From contig NZ_JAAAPN010000006.1 of assembly GCF_009909205.1 (NCBI RefSeq), forward strand, positions 186,001-250,000: a stretch of DNA of 64,000 nt, written 5' to 3'. Origin of the DNA: Aquabacterium fontiphilum (lineage in GTDB: Bacteria; Pseudomonadota; Gammaproteobacteria; Burkholderiales; Burkholderiaceae_C). This document shows, piece after piece, positions 1-8,466 of this stretch (positions are counted from its first letter, which is position 1; every line of letters begins with the position of its first letter). Under the pieces are notes generated by a model. That model was not told where the DNA came from. It did no database searches and worked only from the letters and a program-made list of their open reading frames with translations. Made by a program: the position numbers and the translations under genes.

Positions 1-2662
1 CGCGCGCGGCCGCCTCGGCGTTGGCTGACAAGGTGATGTCACCCGCCCGCGTGCCACGCACCGTGGCATTGGGCGCCACCGTGGCACCCCCGGACACATC
101 GATGGCCGAACCCGACTGCAGGTCCAGGCCCGCGGCAGAGCGCAGGCTGACACTGCCGCCCGCCACCGCGCCGCCGGCTTGCACACCATCACGCCGCTGG
201 TTGACCACATCCCCCGCCACATCGATGCGGCGGCCCGCGGCCAGCGTGATGCCCCCCGCCTCAGGAACAGTCGGCAGCACCGAGGCGGTTTGAACCGACA
301 CCGCTGCCCCGGCGCCGGTGATGTCCCCGCCGAGGTAGACGCCCTCGTCACCCGCTGCGTGAACCGTCAGGCGACCGGCCCGCTGCAGGCGCAGGTGCGC
401 GCCATCATCGATGCGTACACTGCCCGCAGAGGCGACGCTGATTTCGCCCGCACCGCTGAGGTTGAACCAGTCTGCCGAAATGCTGGTGCGGCCAGGCAAC
501 GGTGCAGCCAGCGGATCGGCCCACAGATCGGACGGCGGCTGTGCCGCGCCTGGCGCACGCACGGTCAGCCCGTTGAGCAGGTTGCCCTGCATGCTCAGGC
601 CCAGGCGCACAGCGGCCTGCGCAGCACGTGCATCGAGGCCAGCCCGTTGGCGAGCGCCTTGTTGCACCTCGGCACGCACGCTGCCGTCGAGCACGGCCGA
701 GGGGGCATGGATGGTGAGACGGCCGCCATCACCGCCCTGAACATAGCCCGCCTCGACGCGGCTGCTGGCTGCAACCGGCTGAACCTTGTTGCCGAAACGC
801 GTGGCGTCGGCAGGCTGGTAGCCCGACACGGCCACCACCTGCACATCGGTACGGGCGTTGTTGACGGTGTAGGCCTTGCCATCTGCGCCCAGCAGGCGCG
901 TGGGGCTGACGACAGCCTCGGTGAACGTCACCTTGCCGCCGGACACATCGATCTGGCTGCCCTGCTGCAGCAGCACGCCGCCCGTGGCCACCAGGCTGAC
1001 CTGCCCGCCCTTGGCCATGCGCTCACCCGCTGTGGTCTGGATGCCGTCCTTGTAGCCCTGGTGCGTGGCTGCCTCCAATACCGCGGGCGCGCTGCGCGTG
1101 TCGTAGGTGACCTTGGTGTCCTTGAGCGCGCCGTCCTTGAGGAAAGGGTTGCTCGCCAGGTCGCCATTGCGGATGAGCTCGGTGGTCACGAAGTGACGCG
1201 CCACCGAGGCGGTGGTGTCCACCGTACCCGACACATCGATGACCGCGCCCTTGCCCATCACGAAGCGGCCCTCTCCGGCTGCAGCGCCCAGGTAGGCCGT
1301 GTTCACCGCACCAAGATCGTTGACCAAGGGGTCGTAGTTGGGCACCAGCTCGGCCCGCACATTCACATTCGCTGCGGGCGCCGTGATGCGCGCGCCGTCC
1401 AGTCCGTCTCGTCCGCCTTCCATCACGATGTGCTGGCCACCCAGCTCAATGCGTGACATCGTCATCTGCACCGAACCGCTGGACGCCTGGCTGTTGTCGG
1501 CGGCCACTTCGATGCGGCTGCCGGCCGTGAGCGTGAGCGTGCCCGCCGATTCGGCACGCACGTCGTCGCCTGCGCCCACGCCCGAACGGGCGAGCAGGAA
1601 GACCGAGCCGTTCTCTTGCACACTCGTCGTGGCCCGGATGCGGCCGGCCTGGCGCACGGTGTGGGCCATCAGCGTCGCGTTGCCGCGCTCGGTCAGGATC
1701 TGCCCCAGGTTGTGCACTTCACCGTCTTGGTTGTCCACCTCGAACAGAAAGCCGCGCAGAACCGACAGGTTGGGGTTGACCTCAGAGGCGAACAGCTTCT
1801 CTCGGTCCGGTGTCTTGATGTAGACCGCTTCGCCACCCAACAAGGCAGTCTGCCCGCCCGGCGTGGTGATCTCGCCAGCGTTCTCGACCTTGCGGGCCAT
1901 CAGCCAGACGCGGCCGCCCGAGGGAGTCGTGATCTTGGCGCCCTGCTCCACCAGGACATAGTTGTCAGGGTGATCGAAAGTGACCAGGTCGTCGTCGGAC
2001 AGGTTGCGCCAGCGGAAGGTGGCGGTGTTGGTGTTGATCGTGCTCAGGCCGTTGAGAAAGACATCGTCATCGACGTCCAGCGTCGAGGCGACCAAGCCCT
2101 GCACATTGACCTGCGCGCCCTTGCCAAAGAGGATGCCATTGGGGTTGATCAGAAAGACGTTGCCATTGGACTGAATGCGCCCATGGATCTCGCTCATCTT
2201 GGTGCTGCCGACCACACGGTTGAGCGCAGACGAGCCCGCACCGGCCGTCATGTCGATCTCGAAGGTGGCCTTGCCGCCCAGATCGAACGACGACCAGTTG
2301 TAGATGCCTGCCCGCCTTGTCTGCACCAGCTTCATCGACACGCTTTGCAGATTGCCCTGGGCGTCGCGCACCTCGACCCGGGGGCCCAGCACGCTGTTCT
2401 GCCCGACAGGTTGAAAGGAGAAGGTCTTGCCTCGGATGGTGCGCGTGCCCTGCAAGGGCTCGGGCAGCGTGAACTGACCGGGCGCGGCCAGGGCCGCCTG
2501 GCCCATGCACGCACCGACCACCGCCGCAGCCAACGGCCGCATGGCCCAACGCCGCCCCGTGCGCCGGCTTGCCCAGGCTTGAAGGCGACGCGCGAAGCTG
2601 TCACGGCGCGACCGCGCCGCGGCGGGTCGATGGCAAACAAGGGAACGCAGAATGGCAACCAT
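1..2662 (-). CDS. TpsA: filamentous-haemagglutinin-type exoprotein (3' part beyond window)
   Basis: Secreted partner of a two-partner (type Vb) secretion system; the passenger should cross the outer membrane through the TpsB pore encoded just upstream. The frame is open from the ATG at 2662 to the window edge (887 codons, no stop). GAGGTGAG lies 3 bases before the ATG and fixes the start. Residues 1-60 form a long basic leader ending in a hydrophobic stretch and ALAA, typical of extended signal peptides in this family. The TPS domain follows, with YNWSSF near 121 and the hallmark NPNGI near 173. After it come beta-helix-like repeats, with the motif IDVSG recurring. tpsB stops 15 bases upstream, so the two are one transcript. 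The full size, the C-terminal function and the ligand (adhesin, haemolysin or other) cannot be told from this part. Confidence 0.9.
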   Translation of the reverse strand, partial: MVAILRSLVCHRPAAARSRRDSFARRLQAWASRRTGRRWAMRPLAAAVVGACMGQAALAAPGQFTLPEPLQGTRTIRGKTFSFQPVGQNSVLGPRVEVRDAQGNLQSVSMKLVQTRRAGIYNWSSFDLGGKATFEIDMTAGAGSSALNRVVGSTKMSEIHGRIQSNGNVFLINPNGILFGKGAQVNVQGLVASTLDVDDDVFLNGLSTINTNTATFRWRNLSDDDLVTFDHPDNYVLVEQGAKITTPSGGRVWLMARKVENAGEITTPGGQTALLGGEAVYIKTPDREKLFASEVNPNLSVLRGFLFEVDNQDGEVHNLGQILTERGNATLMAHTVRQAGRIRATTSVQENGSVFLLARSGVGAGDDVRAESAGTLTLTAGSRIEVAADNSQASSGSVQMTMSRIELGGQHIVMEGGRDGLDGARITAPAANVNVRAELVPNYDPLVNDLGAVNTAYLGAAAGEGRFVMGKGAVIDVSGTVDTTASVARHFVTTELIRNGDLASNPFLKDGALKDTKVTYDTRSAPAVLEAATHQGYKDGIQTTAGERMAKGGQVSLVATGGVLLQQGSQIDVSGGKVTFTEAVVSPTRLLGADGKAYTVNNARTDVQVVAVSGYQPADATRFGNKVQPVAASSRVEAGYVQGGDGGRLTIHAPSAVLDGSVRAEVQQGARQRAGLDARAAQAAVRLGLSMQGNLLNGLTVRAPGAAQPPSDLWADPLAAPLPGRTSISADWFNLSGAGEISVASAGSVRIDDGAHLRLQRAGRLTVHAAGDEGVYLGGDITGAGAAVSVQTASVLPTVPEAGGITLAAGRRIDVAGDVVNQRRDGVQAGGAVAGGSVSLRSAAGLDLQSGSAIDVSGGATVAPNATVRGTRAGDITLSANAEAAAR

Positions 2663-2677
2663 GGCTCACCTCAGTAA

Positions 2678-4309
2678 TCAGAAGGCGTACACGAGACGGG
2701 CGTGCACGCGTGAATCGCCCTTGCGCGTCGCGGTGGTGGCCTTCAGCGGCCAGGCGACGTCCACGGTCGCCGAGAACGACTGGCGCACGCGCAGCGTCAG
2801 CCCCAGGCCCGCACCGGCCAGCGACAGCGGGCCGTCATCTGCCGTAGGGAACTTGATGCGCACGCGGCCGGCCTCGACAAAGCCATACACACGCAACTCC
2901 GAGAAGGCCGCCAGCCAGGAGCCCTCGGGGCCGCCCGCCCAGTTGGGGCTGCTCAACTCCAGCCCGGCGTGGACGCCGGCATCGCCCAGCAGCTCGGCCT
3001 CGTAATAGCCCCGCACACTGTCGGCCCCGCCGATCGAAAACTGCTCGGCCCCCACCAGGGGCTGGTTGGCGAGCTGCATGCCCACGCGCCAGCGTGCGGT
3101 CATGCCTGCCGCCACGGGGTGGCTGTGGCTGGCGTCCAGGCGCAGAGCGGCAAAGCTGCCATCACCCTCTTCGCGCTTGCAGGCGAACTGGTCCTCCGGT
3201 CCGAAGCACTCAACCTCGCGGCGCAGCACGCCACGCAGCGCAAAGGTGCCACCCACCTGCAGCGTGGTGGTGCGTTCGCCGTGCTGCATCACGGCGGTGT
3301 AGTCCAGCACGAAGGGCATGTAGCGCAAGGGACTGGACAGGCTGCTGTTGTCAGCGCCAGCGTTGATGCGCTCGCGTGTGTTCTTGTACTCCACGCCGGC
3401 CGACAAGGTGTGATACAGCCCCTGCGTCGCGGGCAGCGCCCAGCTGCGCTTGAGCGAGACGTTGAAGCCCTTGCCGACCACGTTGGTGCTGCCCAGCGGC
3501 TGCACGAAGCTGTCAGAGGCCAGCAGCGACGCTTGCCAGCTGTCCCCACCTGGCAGGGGGATCTGGTAATTCAGGCCCAGGGCCTTGCTTTGTGAGGTGT
3601 CTTGCGGCGTGACGATGCCGATGAACGCCAGCGTGTGATCGGCCTGGAACAGGTTGCCGTAGCTGCCCGTCACCTGCAGGCGCAGCGGATCGGTGAACTG
3701 CACCTGGCGGTTGTTCAACTCGACCGTGAAGGCCACCGGCAGGCTGTCACTGACCTTGAGCTCGGCCTCGACCGTGCCCGGCAGCGGCCCGGGCCGCAGA
3801 ATGGGCTGCACGCGGCGCTCTTCCGTCCGGTTGACCTCGGCCAGCTGCGCCTGCACCACGTTGAAATTGGGCACCTTGCCAGCCGCCAGCTCGCTGACCA
3901 CAGCGCGGATGCGGCCCTGCTCGTAGTAACGTGATTCGGTCACCTTGAGCCGGCTGACCTGGCCTTCGAGCACACGCAGGCGTACCACACCATCACGCAC
4001 CTCCTGCTCGGGCAGATCGACGAACACGGTGACGTAACCCGCGTCCTGATAGGCCTTCTCGAGCGCGGCCCGCGCCGCCTCCACATCGCCCAGCGAACGC
4101 TCGGGGCCCAGATGGGCCGTCACCGCACGCTCGACTGCCGCCACGGGCAACACGGTGTTGCCTTCGATCTCGTACTCGTACACGTCGAACCGCGGCGCAG
4201 CCTGGGCCATGGCCAGGCCGGTCAGGGCCGACAGACAGAGTGCGGCAATGCGCGACACGCGCGTGGGCTGCGCAGGACGCGCCGGGGGGACTGCAGGAGA
4301 GGTACTCAT
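2678..4309 (-). CDS. TpsB: ShlB/FhaC/HecB-type outer-membrane transporter
   Basis: Omp85-superfamily two-partner secretion pore that exports the TpsA encoded directly downstream. From the ATG at 4309 the protein is 543 residues, usual for the family. It has a signal peptide ending near AMAQA, then two POTRA-type domains (about residues 40-190; the first contains YEIEGNTVLP), then a beta-barrel. The diagnostic loop-6 motif VRGY is at about 432-435, and the chain ends in Phe, as outer-membrane barrels do. The frame stays open upstream to an ATG at 4402. I prefer 4309 because a signal peptide follows directly, although neither start has a strong ribosome site. Confidence 0.92.
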   Translation of the reverse strand: MSTSPAVPPARPAQPTRVSRIAALCLSALTGLAMAQAAPRFDVYEYEIEGNTVLPVAAVERAVTAHLGPERSLGDVEAARAALEKAYQDAGYVTVFVDLPEQEVRDGVVRLRVLEGQVSRLKVTESRYYEQGRIRAVVSELAAGKVPNFNVVQAQLAEVNRTEERRVQPILRPGPLPGTVEAELKVSDSLPVAFTVELNNRQVQFTDPLRLQVTGSYGNLFQADHTLAFIGIVTPQDTSQSKALGLNYQIPLPGGDSWQASLLASDSFVQPLGSTNVVGKGFNVSLKRSWALPATQGLYHTLSAGVEYKNTRERINAGADNSSLSSPLRYMPFVLDYTAVMQHGERTTTLQVGGTFALRGVLRREVECFGPEDQFACKREEGDGSFAALRLDASHSHPVAAGMTARWRVGMQLANQPLVGAEQFSIGGADSVRGYYEAELLGDAGVHAGLELSSPNWAGGPEGSWLAAFSELRVYGFVEAGRVRIKFPTADDGPLSLAGAGLGLTLRVRQSFSATVDVAWPLKATTATRKGDSRVHARLVYAF

Positions 4310-4432
4310 GGTGGCCGCGAGTGTGGGCGGCGACAGTGAAACCACGATGGCCCACGATGATCCGAACAGACCATGGGCACTCAAGTGGGTGGTCACCCTC
4401 ATGAGCGGAACGCACCAAGGGTGAGGCCCAAG

Positions 4433-4464
4433 AAAAAACCCGGCAGGCGCGGGGCACTGCCGGG
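4433..4464 (-). terminator. Rho-independent terminator after the PstS-like gene
   Basis: On the minus strand CCCGGCAG and CTGCCGGG pair around a short GC-rich loop and are followed by TTTTTT. It lies 43 bases past the stop of the exported PstS-like gene and separates that unit from tpsBA. Confidence 0.9.
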
Positions 4465-4506
4465 CTGGGGTGCGGGGCGCAGCGGCCCCGCTGTCGCTTG
4501 AAGCGA

Positions 4507-5907
4507 TTACTTGATGATGGTCAGCACGTTCGACACGTTCGGGCGGGTCACGCGGCCGCAGAACTTGTTCTGGGCGGTTTCGCCAGCGGTGCCAGCCGCC
4601 ACGAAGGTGAAGGTGGCCGGGCAGTCAGCCGCATCAGGCAGCGTCAGCACGCCAGCCTGGTTGGCCGCCGACAGGCTGTTCAGGTTGGTGGACTTCTGAG
4701 CGGCATTGGTGAAGTTCACCATGAAGGCGCGGCCAGCAGCCGAGTTGCCCACCTTGGCCACCTGGATGGTGGACTCGAACAGGTACTCGTAGATGCCGCG
4801 CTTCATGTTGTCGCGGCTGGGCTCGACGCCGTCGATGCGGACGAACTTCCAGGCGGCGGTTTCGGGGTTCTCCAGCGAGATGTGGCCGATGGCGAAGGCG
4901 CCCTTGGTGTTGGCCTCGGTCAGGCAGGTGCGCACGTTGCCGGTGGACGAGCCTTCGTACACCATGATCAGGCCGTCGTTCTTGGCCACGTTGGCGATGG
5001 CGTTGGGGAACTCGGAGTTGTCGGCATTGGTGGCTGGCGTGAATGCGGCCACTTCGTTCGCACCGTACTCCAGCCAGAAGCGGTTGGCCGAGGTCTGGGT
5101 GCCCGAGCCGTTCACGCGGCGGCAGATGTTGATCTGCGTGCGGTCGCCAATGCGGGCGTCAGACAGCAGGGGCGTCCAACCCAGTTCCGGGTTGTAGGCG
5201 TTGGACAGCATGTTGCTGATCACGGTCTTGGGGACCGAGGGACGGCCCGACGTGCCTTGCTCAGCCTGCAGGGCGGCGTACAGCGGCTGCGAAACGGCCA
5301 GACCGAACCCGATCTGCAGCACGCCACGCACCTGCTGGAAGTCGCTGTTAGAGACATCCGCGTTGGCTGAGAAATCAATGGGGCTCAGCGGGCGGTTAGC
5401 CGACGGGTTGAAGCCGACAGGCGACACGTCCGACACGCCACCATCCGGGCGGCGTTGAGCCAGGGTGTTGCACACCTTGGTCGTCTGGTTACAGTTGGCG
5501 GCGCTGACGTTCAGGAAGGGCATCAGGCTGTTGGTGGCCACGGGAAACACGCCGTTGCCCGAACCGCCTTCGTCCGACTTCTGGAACAGCACCTTGCGGT
5601 TGTTGTAGGCGGCGCCAAAGTCGTTGTTGGAGCCCACCAGTTCGCAGGCATAGGCCTTGACCATGTTGCCGTCGACCGACTCGCCGGCAAACAGGTTCTT
5701 GTTGTTCAGGTAGATGTTCAGGGTGCCGGGCTTGCAGTTCTGGGTGAACAGACCGCCAATCGTGCCCGACAGGGCGGTGGCGCCCGACATGGTCACTTCC
5801 AGCAGGGTGCCAGCCGAGCGGGCGGCGTCGATTTCAGCCAAGGTCAGAGCGTGGGCCTGACCGGCCAGGGCGGCCACGGCGGCCAGGGAAACGATGCGGA
5901 GCTTCAT
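4507..5907 (-). CDS. Exported PstS-like/substrate-binding-fold protein, unknown ligand
   Basis: Predicted periplasmic or secreted protein of 466 residues. The start at 5907 is preferred: TGAGGT lies just upstream and a clear signal peptide follows (MKLRIVSLAAVAALAGQAHA). The mature N-terminus has SGATALSG, which resembles the phosphate-contact loop region of PstS-type binding proteins. Several Cys residues occur in the mature chain (NCKPG, YACEL, NCNQT, KVCNT), suggesting disulfides in the envelope. The gene lies 88 bases behind a PEP-CTERM gene and ends at a strong terminator, so the two probably form one unit. The PstS-like reading is inferred from motif and context; no ABC transporter genes are adjacent, and a non-transport role such as a secreted binding protein is equally possible. 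Confidence 0.7.
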   Translation of the reverse strand: MKLRIVSLAAVAALAGQAHALTLAEIDAARSAGTLLEVTMSGATALSGTIGGLFTQNCKPGTLNIYLNNKNLFAGESVDGNMVKAYACELVGSNNDFGAAYNNRKVLFQKSDEGGSGNGVFPVATNSLMPFLNVSAANCNQTTKVCNTLAQRRPDGGVSDVSPVGFNPSANRPLSPIDFSANADVSNSDFQQVRGVLQIGFGLAVSQPLYAALQAEQGTSGRPSVPKTVISNMLSNAYNPELGWTPLLSDARIGDRTQINICRRVNGSGTQTSANRFWLEYGANEVAAFTPATNADNSEFPNAIANVAKNDGLIMVYEGSSTGNVRTCLTEANTKGAFAIGHISLENPETAAWKFVRIDGVEPSRDNMKRGIYEYLFESTIQVAKVGNSAAGRAFMVNFTNAAQKSTNLNSLSAANQAGVLTLPDAADCPATFTFVAAGTAGETAQNKFCGRVTRPNVSNVLTIIK

Positions 5908-5953
5908 GGGATACCTCAGGGGGTGGCAGACGGGAAAAGGCAAGGCTGTTTCC

Positions 5954-5980
5954 GCAGCCCAGCCAACGGGACTGGGCTGC
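5954..5980 (-). other. Intercistronic hairpin between PEP-CTERM and PstS-like genes
   Basis: A perfect 9-base inverted repeat, GCAGCCCAG...CTGGGCTGC, with a 9-base loop lies in the 88-base gap. No T-run follows on the minus strand. It may be an RNA-processing or stability element that sets different expression of the two genes, rather than a terminator. Confidence 0.45.
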
Positions 5981-5995
5981 GAGAACATCAAGGGA

Positions 5996-6787
5996 TCACT
6001 TGGCGGCGCGACGGCGGGCAGCGATGCCAGCCACAGCCAGACCCGCGACCATCAGCGCATAGGTGCTGGGCTCAGGCACGGCAGGGATCGAAGACGTCAC
6101 GGAGAAGGTGTACGAGCCACCTTGCTGCTGGAACGTGGCATAACCGATCAGCGTGTAATTGGGCATGCCCAAGGCAGATGTGCTGCTGCGAACGAGGTCG
6201 AACAGCTCGGTGGTGCCGCCCAGCACATTGCTGGTGTCCTGGAAATTCCCGGCGAAATCAGCACCCAGAAGATCCGGGAAGTAAGCCCTGCCATTCACAC
6301 CTTCCAGGAACACGCCAGAAGCGTTGGCGCCGCCGCCAAGCGTGACGTTCAGTTGGGGGTTCAGGTTGGCAGCATCCAGGTAGATGTTCTTGATGGCGTT
6401 CATCGAGTTAACCATGTCGCCGTTCTTGAGGGCTGTAACGTCGCCGTTCACGGTCGTGATCATGGTGCGCGATGCTGCAGGCACGCCAGAGTTATCGCCG
6501 CCAAAGAAAGTCCAACGCATATCGCTGGCGCCCTTGGCGTTGTAGATGTTGAGGAACGTGTCAAAGGCGCTGTTGCCGGCCATGCTCCACGAGCGGTAAG
6601 GATCAGCGCGGAAGTCACCCAGCATGACGCCGGTGTCGAACAGGAAGGACACGCCCGCTTGCTTGCTGTACACGGTCAGGGACATCTCACCACCGACACC
6701 GCCGGCAGCCAGGGGGTCCAGCACGTTAGCGGAAGCCGTACCAGCAGCGGCCAAGGCCACAGCGGCTGCGATCAGTTTGAAGTTCAT
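5996..6787 (-). CDS. PEP-CTERM sorting-domain protein
   Basis: Exported protein of 263 residues. It has an N-terminal signal peptide (cleavage near ASA), a largely soluble body, and the tripartite PEP-CTERM tail in the last 28 residues: VPEPST, a hydrophobic helix, then RRR. Such tails are recognised and cut by an exosortase (EpsH/Xrt family) during export, usually in bacteria that make exopolysaccharide. GGAG stands before the ATG. No exosortase gene is in the window. It is the first gene of a probable two-gene unit with the PstS-like protein. The body resembles no family I can name. Confidence 0.85.
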   Translation of the reverse strand: MNFKLIAAAVALAAAGTASANVLDPLAAGGVGGEMSLTVYSKQAGVSFLFDTGVMLGDFRADPYRSWSMAGNSAFDTFLNIYNAKGASDMRWTFFGGDNSGVPAASRTMITTVNGDVTALKNGDMVNSMNAIKNIYLDAANLNPQLNVTLGGGANASGVFLEGVNGRAYFPDLLGADFAGNFQDTSNVLGGTTELFDLVRSSTSALGMPNYTLIGYATFQQQGGSYTFSVTSSIPAVPEPSTYALMVAGLAVAGIAARRRAAK

Positions 6788-7084
6788 GGTTTCTCTCCGG
6801 AAGGAATGTTGAGGAATCGGACCGGTCGCAGTGTGGTGATGTGCCGTGACAGGCGTTTGGTGCGTCGGGCTGTCGGCATTGGTCCGAACGGCTCAACCCA
6901 CCTTTGCTTCCGATCCGCCGGAGACTTTGCGCAAGCCATGTGACGCGCCACCGCGTGCATGCGGGGCTTCCCCATGGTCTGTCCGGATCACGCATGCGCC
7001 GAACGGCGCATGTCACGCCATGGCGCATGGCAGGCCGGCACGAACCGGCGCCCCTTCAATTGAGGGGGTGGCAGCCTGTTGCGG
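6788..7084. other. Intergenic region with inverted repeats, PEP-CTERM gene / epsA
   Basis: This non-coding gap carries the PEP-CTERM gene promoter and the epsA 3' end. A perfect inverted repeat CATGCGCC-GAAC-GGCGCATG lies at 6993-7012. Nearer epsA are GCCGG...CCGGC (7034-7049) and CCCCT...AGGGG (7051-7067). None has a T-run, so they are poor classical terminators; an operator role is possible. I see no protein-coding signal. Confidence 0.5.
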
Positions 7085-7918
7085 TCAATCGAGGCTGCGA
7101 GGTGCTTCGGGCGCATGGGCCGCGGGCAACATGGCCGGGCCCAGCACATCCAGCGTCATGGCCTTGGCCACGGCCTGGGCGCGATTGGCCGCACCCAGCT
7201 TGCGCAGGATCTTCTGCACGTGGTTCTTCACGGTCAGCGCGCTGATGCCCAGCCGCTCACCAATCTCATGGTTGCTCATGCCGTCACGCACGTAGACGAG
7301 GATCTCGCGCTCGCGCTCGGTGATCAGCAGCGGGCGTGCGCCAGCCGGTGCATGCGCGGCAGGAACGCGGGGTGCGAGCAGTTGCCGCTCGGTCACACAC
7401 ACGCGCTGGTAAGCGGCGTGCACACAAGGCAACAGCATGCCCATGGCCGCGACCTGATCAAAGCGGCTGCGCTCGCCGGTGCGCGCGAGGATGAACAGGC
7501 TTTCAAGCTCGTCGGGCCGGCCGGGGCGGCAATGCCCGTGCAACAGCACTTCGCTGTAGCCCGCGTTCAGCAGCGCGCCCAAGGTGTTGTCCTGCGCGGC
7601 ATACATGCCGAGGTTGACGGCCACGGGCTCCTGACGCGCAGCCTGCCACACCTGGATCAGCCGCATGGCCCAGCCCGCAGGTGGCTCGCGCAACTGCGTC
7701 ACCACCTCATCTGGCAATGGCTTGCTGTTGAACACGTCAAAAACAAGCGCTCGGGCGTCACGATCGTAGAAGCCGCACACCATCAGGTCGTGGGGCAGCC
7801 AGCGCTGCAAGTCGCCTTGCGTCCAGACAAAAAACTGATGTCGCCGACAGATCTGCGGCGCGGCCTCCATGAGGCGCATCAGGCACTCGGGTTGCGCCGC
7901 TTCAAAGTGGGATGACAT
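7085..7918 (-). CDS. epsA: EpsA-type LuxR-family transcriptional regulator (PEP-CTERM/exosortase-associated)
   Basis: DNA-binding regulator of 277 residues. The N-terminal half contains RRHQFFVWTQG (about 25-35) and LPHDLMVCG (41-49), a signature I associate with EpsA, the regulator linked to exosortase/exopolysaccharide loci. The C-terminal LuxR HTH spans about 199-255 (LTVKNHVQKILRKLGA recognition region). There is no phosphoacceptor receiver domain. The ATG at 7918 follows the stop of the last pseudopilin gene by 29 bases with no room for an ordinary promoter and no good ribosome site, so it is probably the last gene of the secretion operon. A PEP-CTERM target lies just downstream. The family assignment is from memory of the conserved motif. 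Confidence 0.8.
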   Translation of the reverse strand: MSSHFEAAQPECLMRLMEAAPQICRRHQFFVWTQGDLQRWLPHDLMVCGFYDRDARALVFDVFNSKPLPDEVVTQLREPPAGWAMRLIQVWQAARQEPVAVNLGMYAAQDNTLGALLNAGYSEVLLHGHCRPGRPDELESLFILARTGERSRFDQVAAMGMLLPCVHAAYQRVCVTERQLLAPRVPAAHAPAGARPLLITEREREILVYVRDGMSNHEIGERLGISALTVKNHVQKILRKLGAANRAQAVAKAMTLDVLGPAMLPAAHAPEAPRSLD

Positions 7919-7947
7919 GGCGTATGGGCTGATTGGACGGTGCGAGT

Positions 7948-8466
7948 CTAGGGAGCAGGCGTGACGGTTTGTTGACTTGGTAACGAAGCGGCCGTATCGG
8001 GCGGCGTGATGGGCGGCGTGGTGGGCGATGCGGCGGGGGTGCCCAATGTGGCCTCGAAGCGCCAGGCGTCGAAGCGCTCGACGCCTTTGGGCGCACGCAG
8101 GGGCGTGAGCCGGGCGGTGCTGTAGACGCCGCGGATGCCCGTCCCCTCGCGAACCAGGCCCCACGGCTGGCCCGTCATCGGGTCCAGCCAGGGCTGGCGC
8201 AAGTGGCGCACCAACACCCCGCTGCGCTCATCGGCCAGCAGTGCCTCCAGCGTCGGCGGCCAAGGGCTTTCGCCCGCGCGCACCGGCACCCGCGCATACG
8301 ACTCGATGGCATGCTGGATCTGTTCGGCGCGAAACACCATCTCAACCTCGCGCTCGCGCTGGGCATGGTTGCGCCAGTGCGTGCCCAGCGCCATCAGCAT
8401 CACACCGCTCAGGGCGACCCAGCCCAGCAGCATCAGGTAGCTGAAGCCCCGCTCACCAGGACGCAT
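7948..8466 (-). CDS. Minor pseudopilin lacking Glu5 (GspK/tip-like?)
   Basis: A 172-residue protein with a short basic leader (MRPGERG) before FSYLMLLGW and a hydrophobic helix, the layout of a class III signal cut by prepilin peptidase after Gly7. Position +5 of the mature chain is Met, not the usual Glu. Loss of Glu5 is known for the tip pseudopilin GspK; this protein is much shorter than GspK, so only an analogous role is inferred. The C-terminus is Pro/Thr/Ala-rich. The start overlaps the 3' end of the preceding pseudopilin gene by 14 bases, so they are translated together. Confidence 0.75.
   Translation of the reverse strand: MRPGERGFSYLMLLGWVALSGVMLMALGTHWRNHAQREREVEMVFRAEQIQHAIESYARVPVRAGESPWPPTLEALLADERSGVLVRHLRQPWLDPMTGQPWGLVREGTGIRGVYSTARLTPLRAPKGVERFDAWRFEATLGTPAASPTTPPITPPDTAASLPSQQTVTPAP

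Noticed and set aside
2067..2658. Two minus-strand open frames inside the tpsA region
   Set aside because: They are Arg/Pro/Ala-rich and overlap the tpsA frame, which carries real TPS-domain motifs and a good ribosome site.
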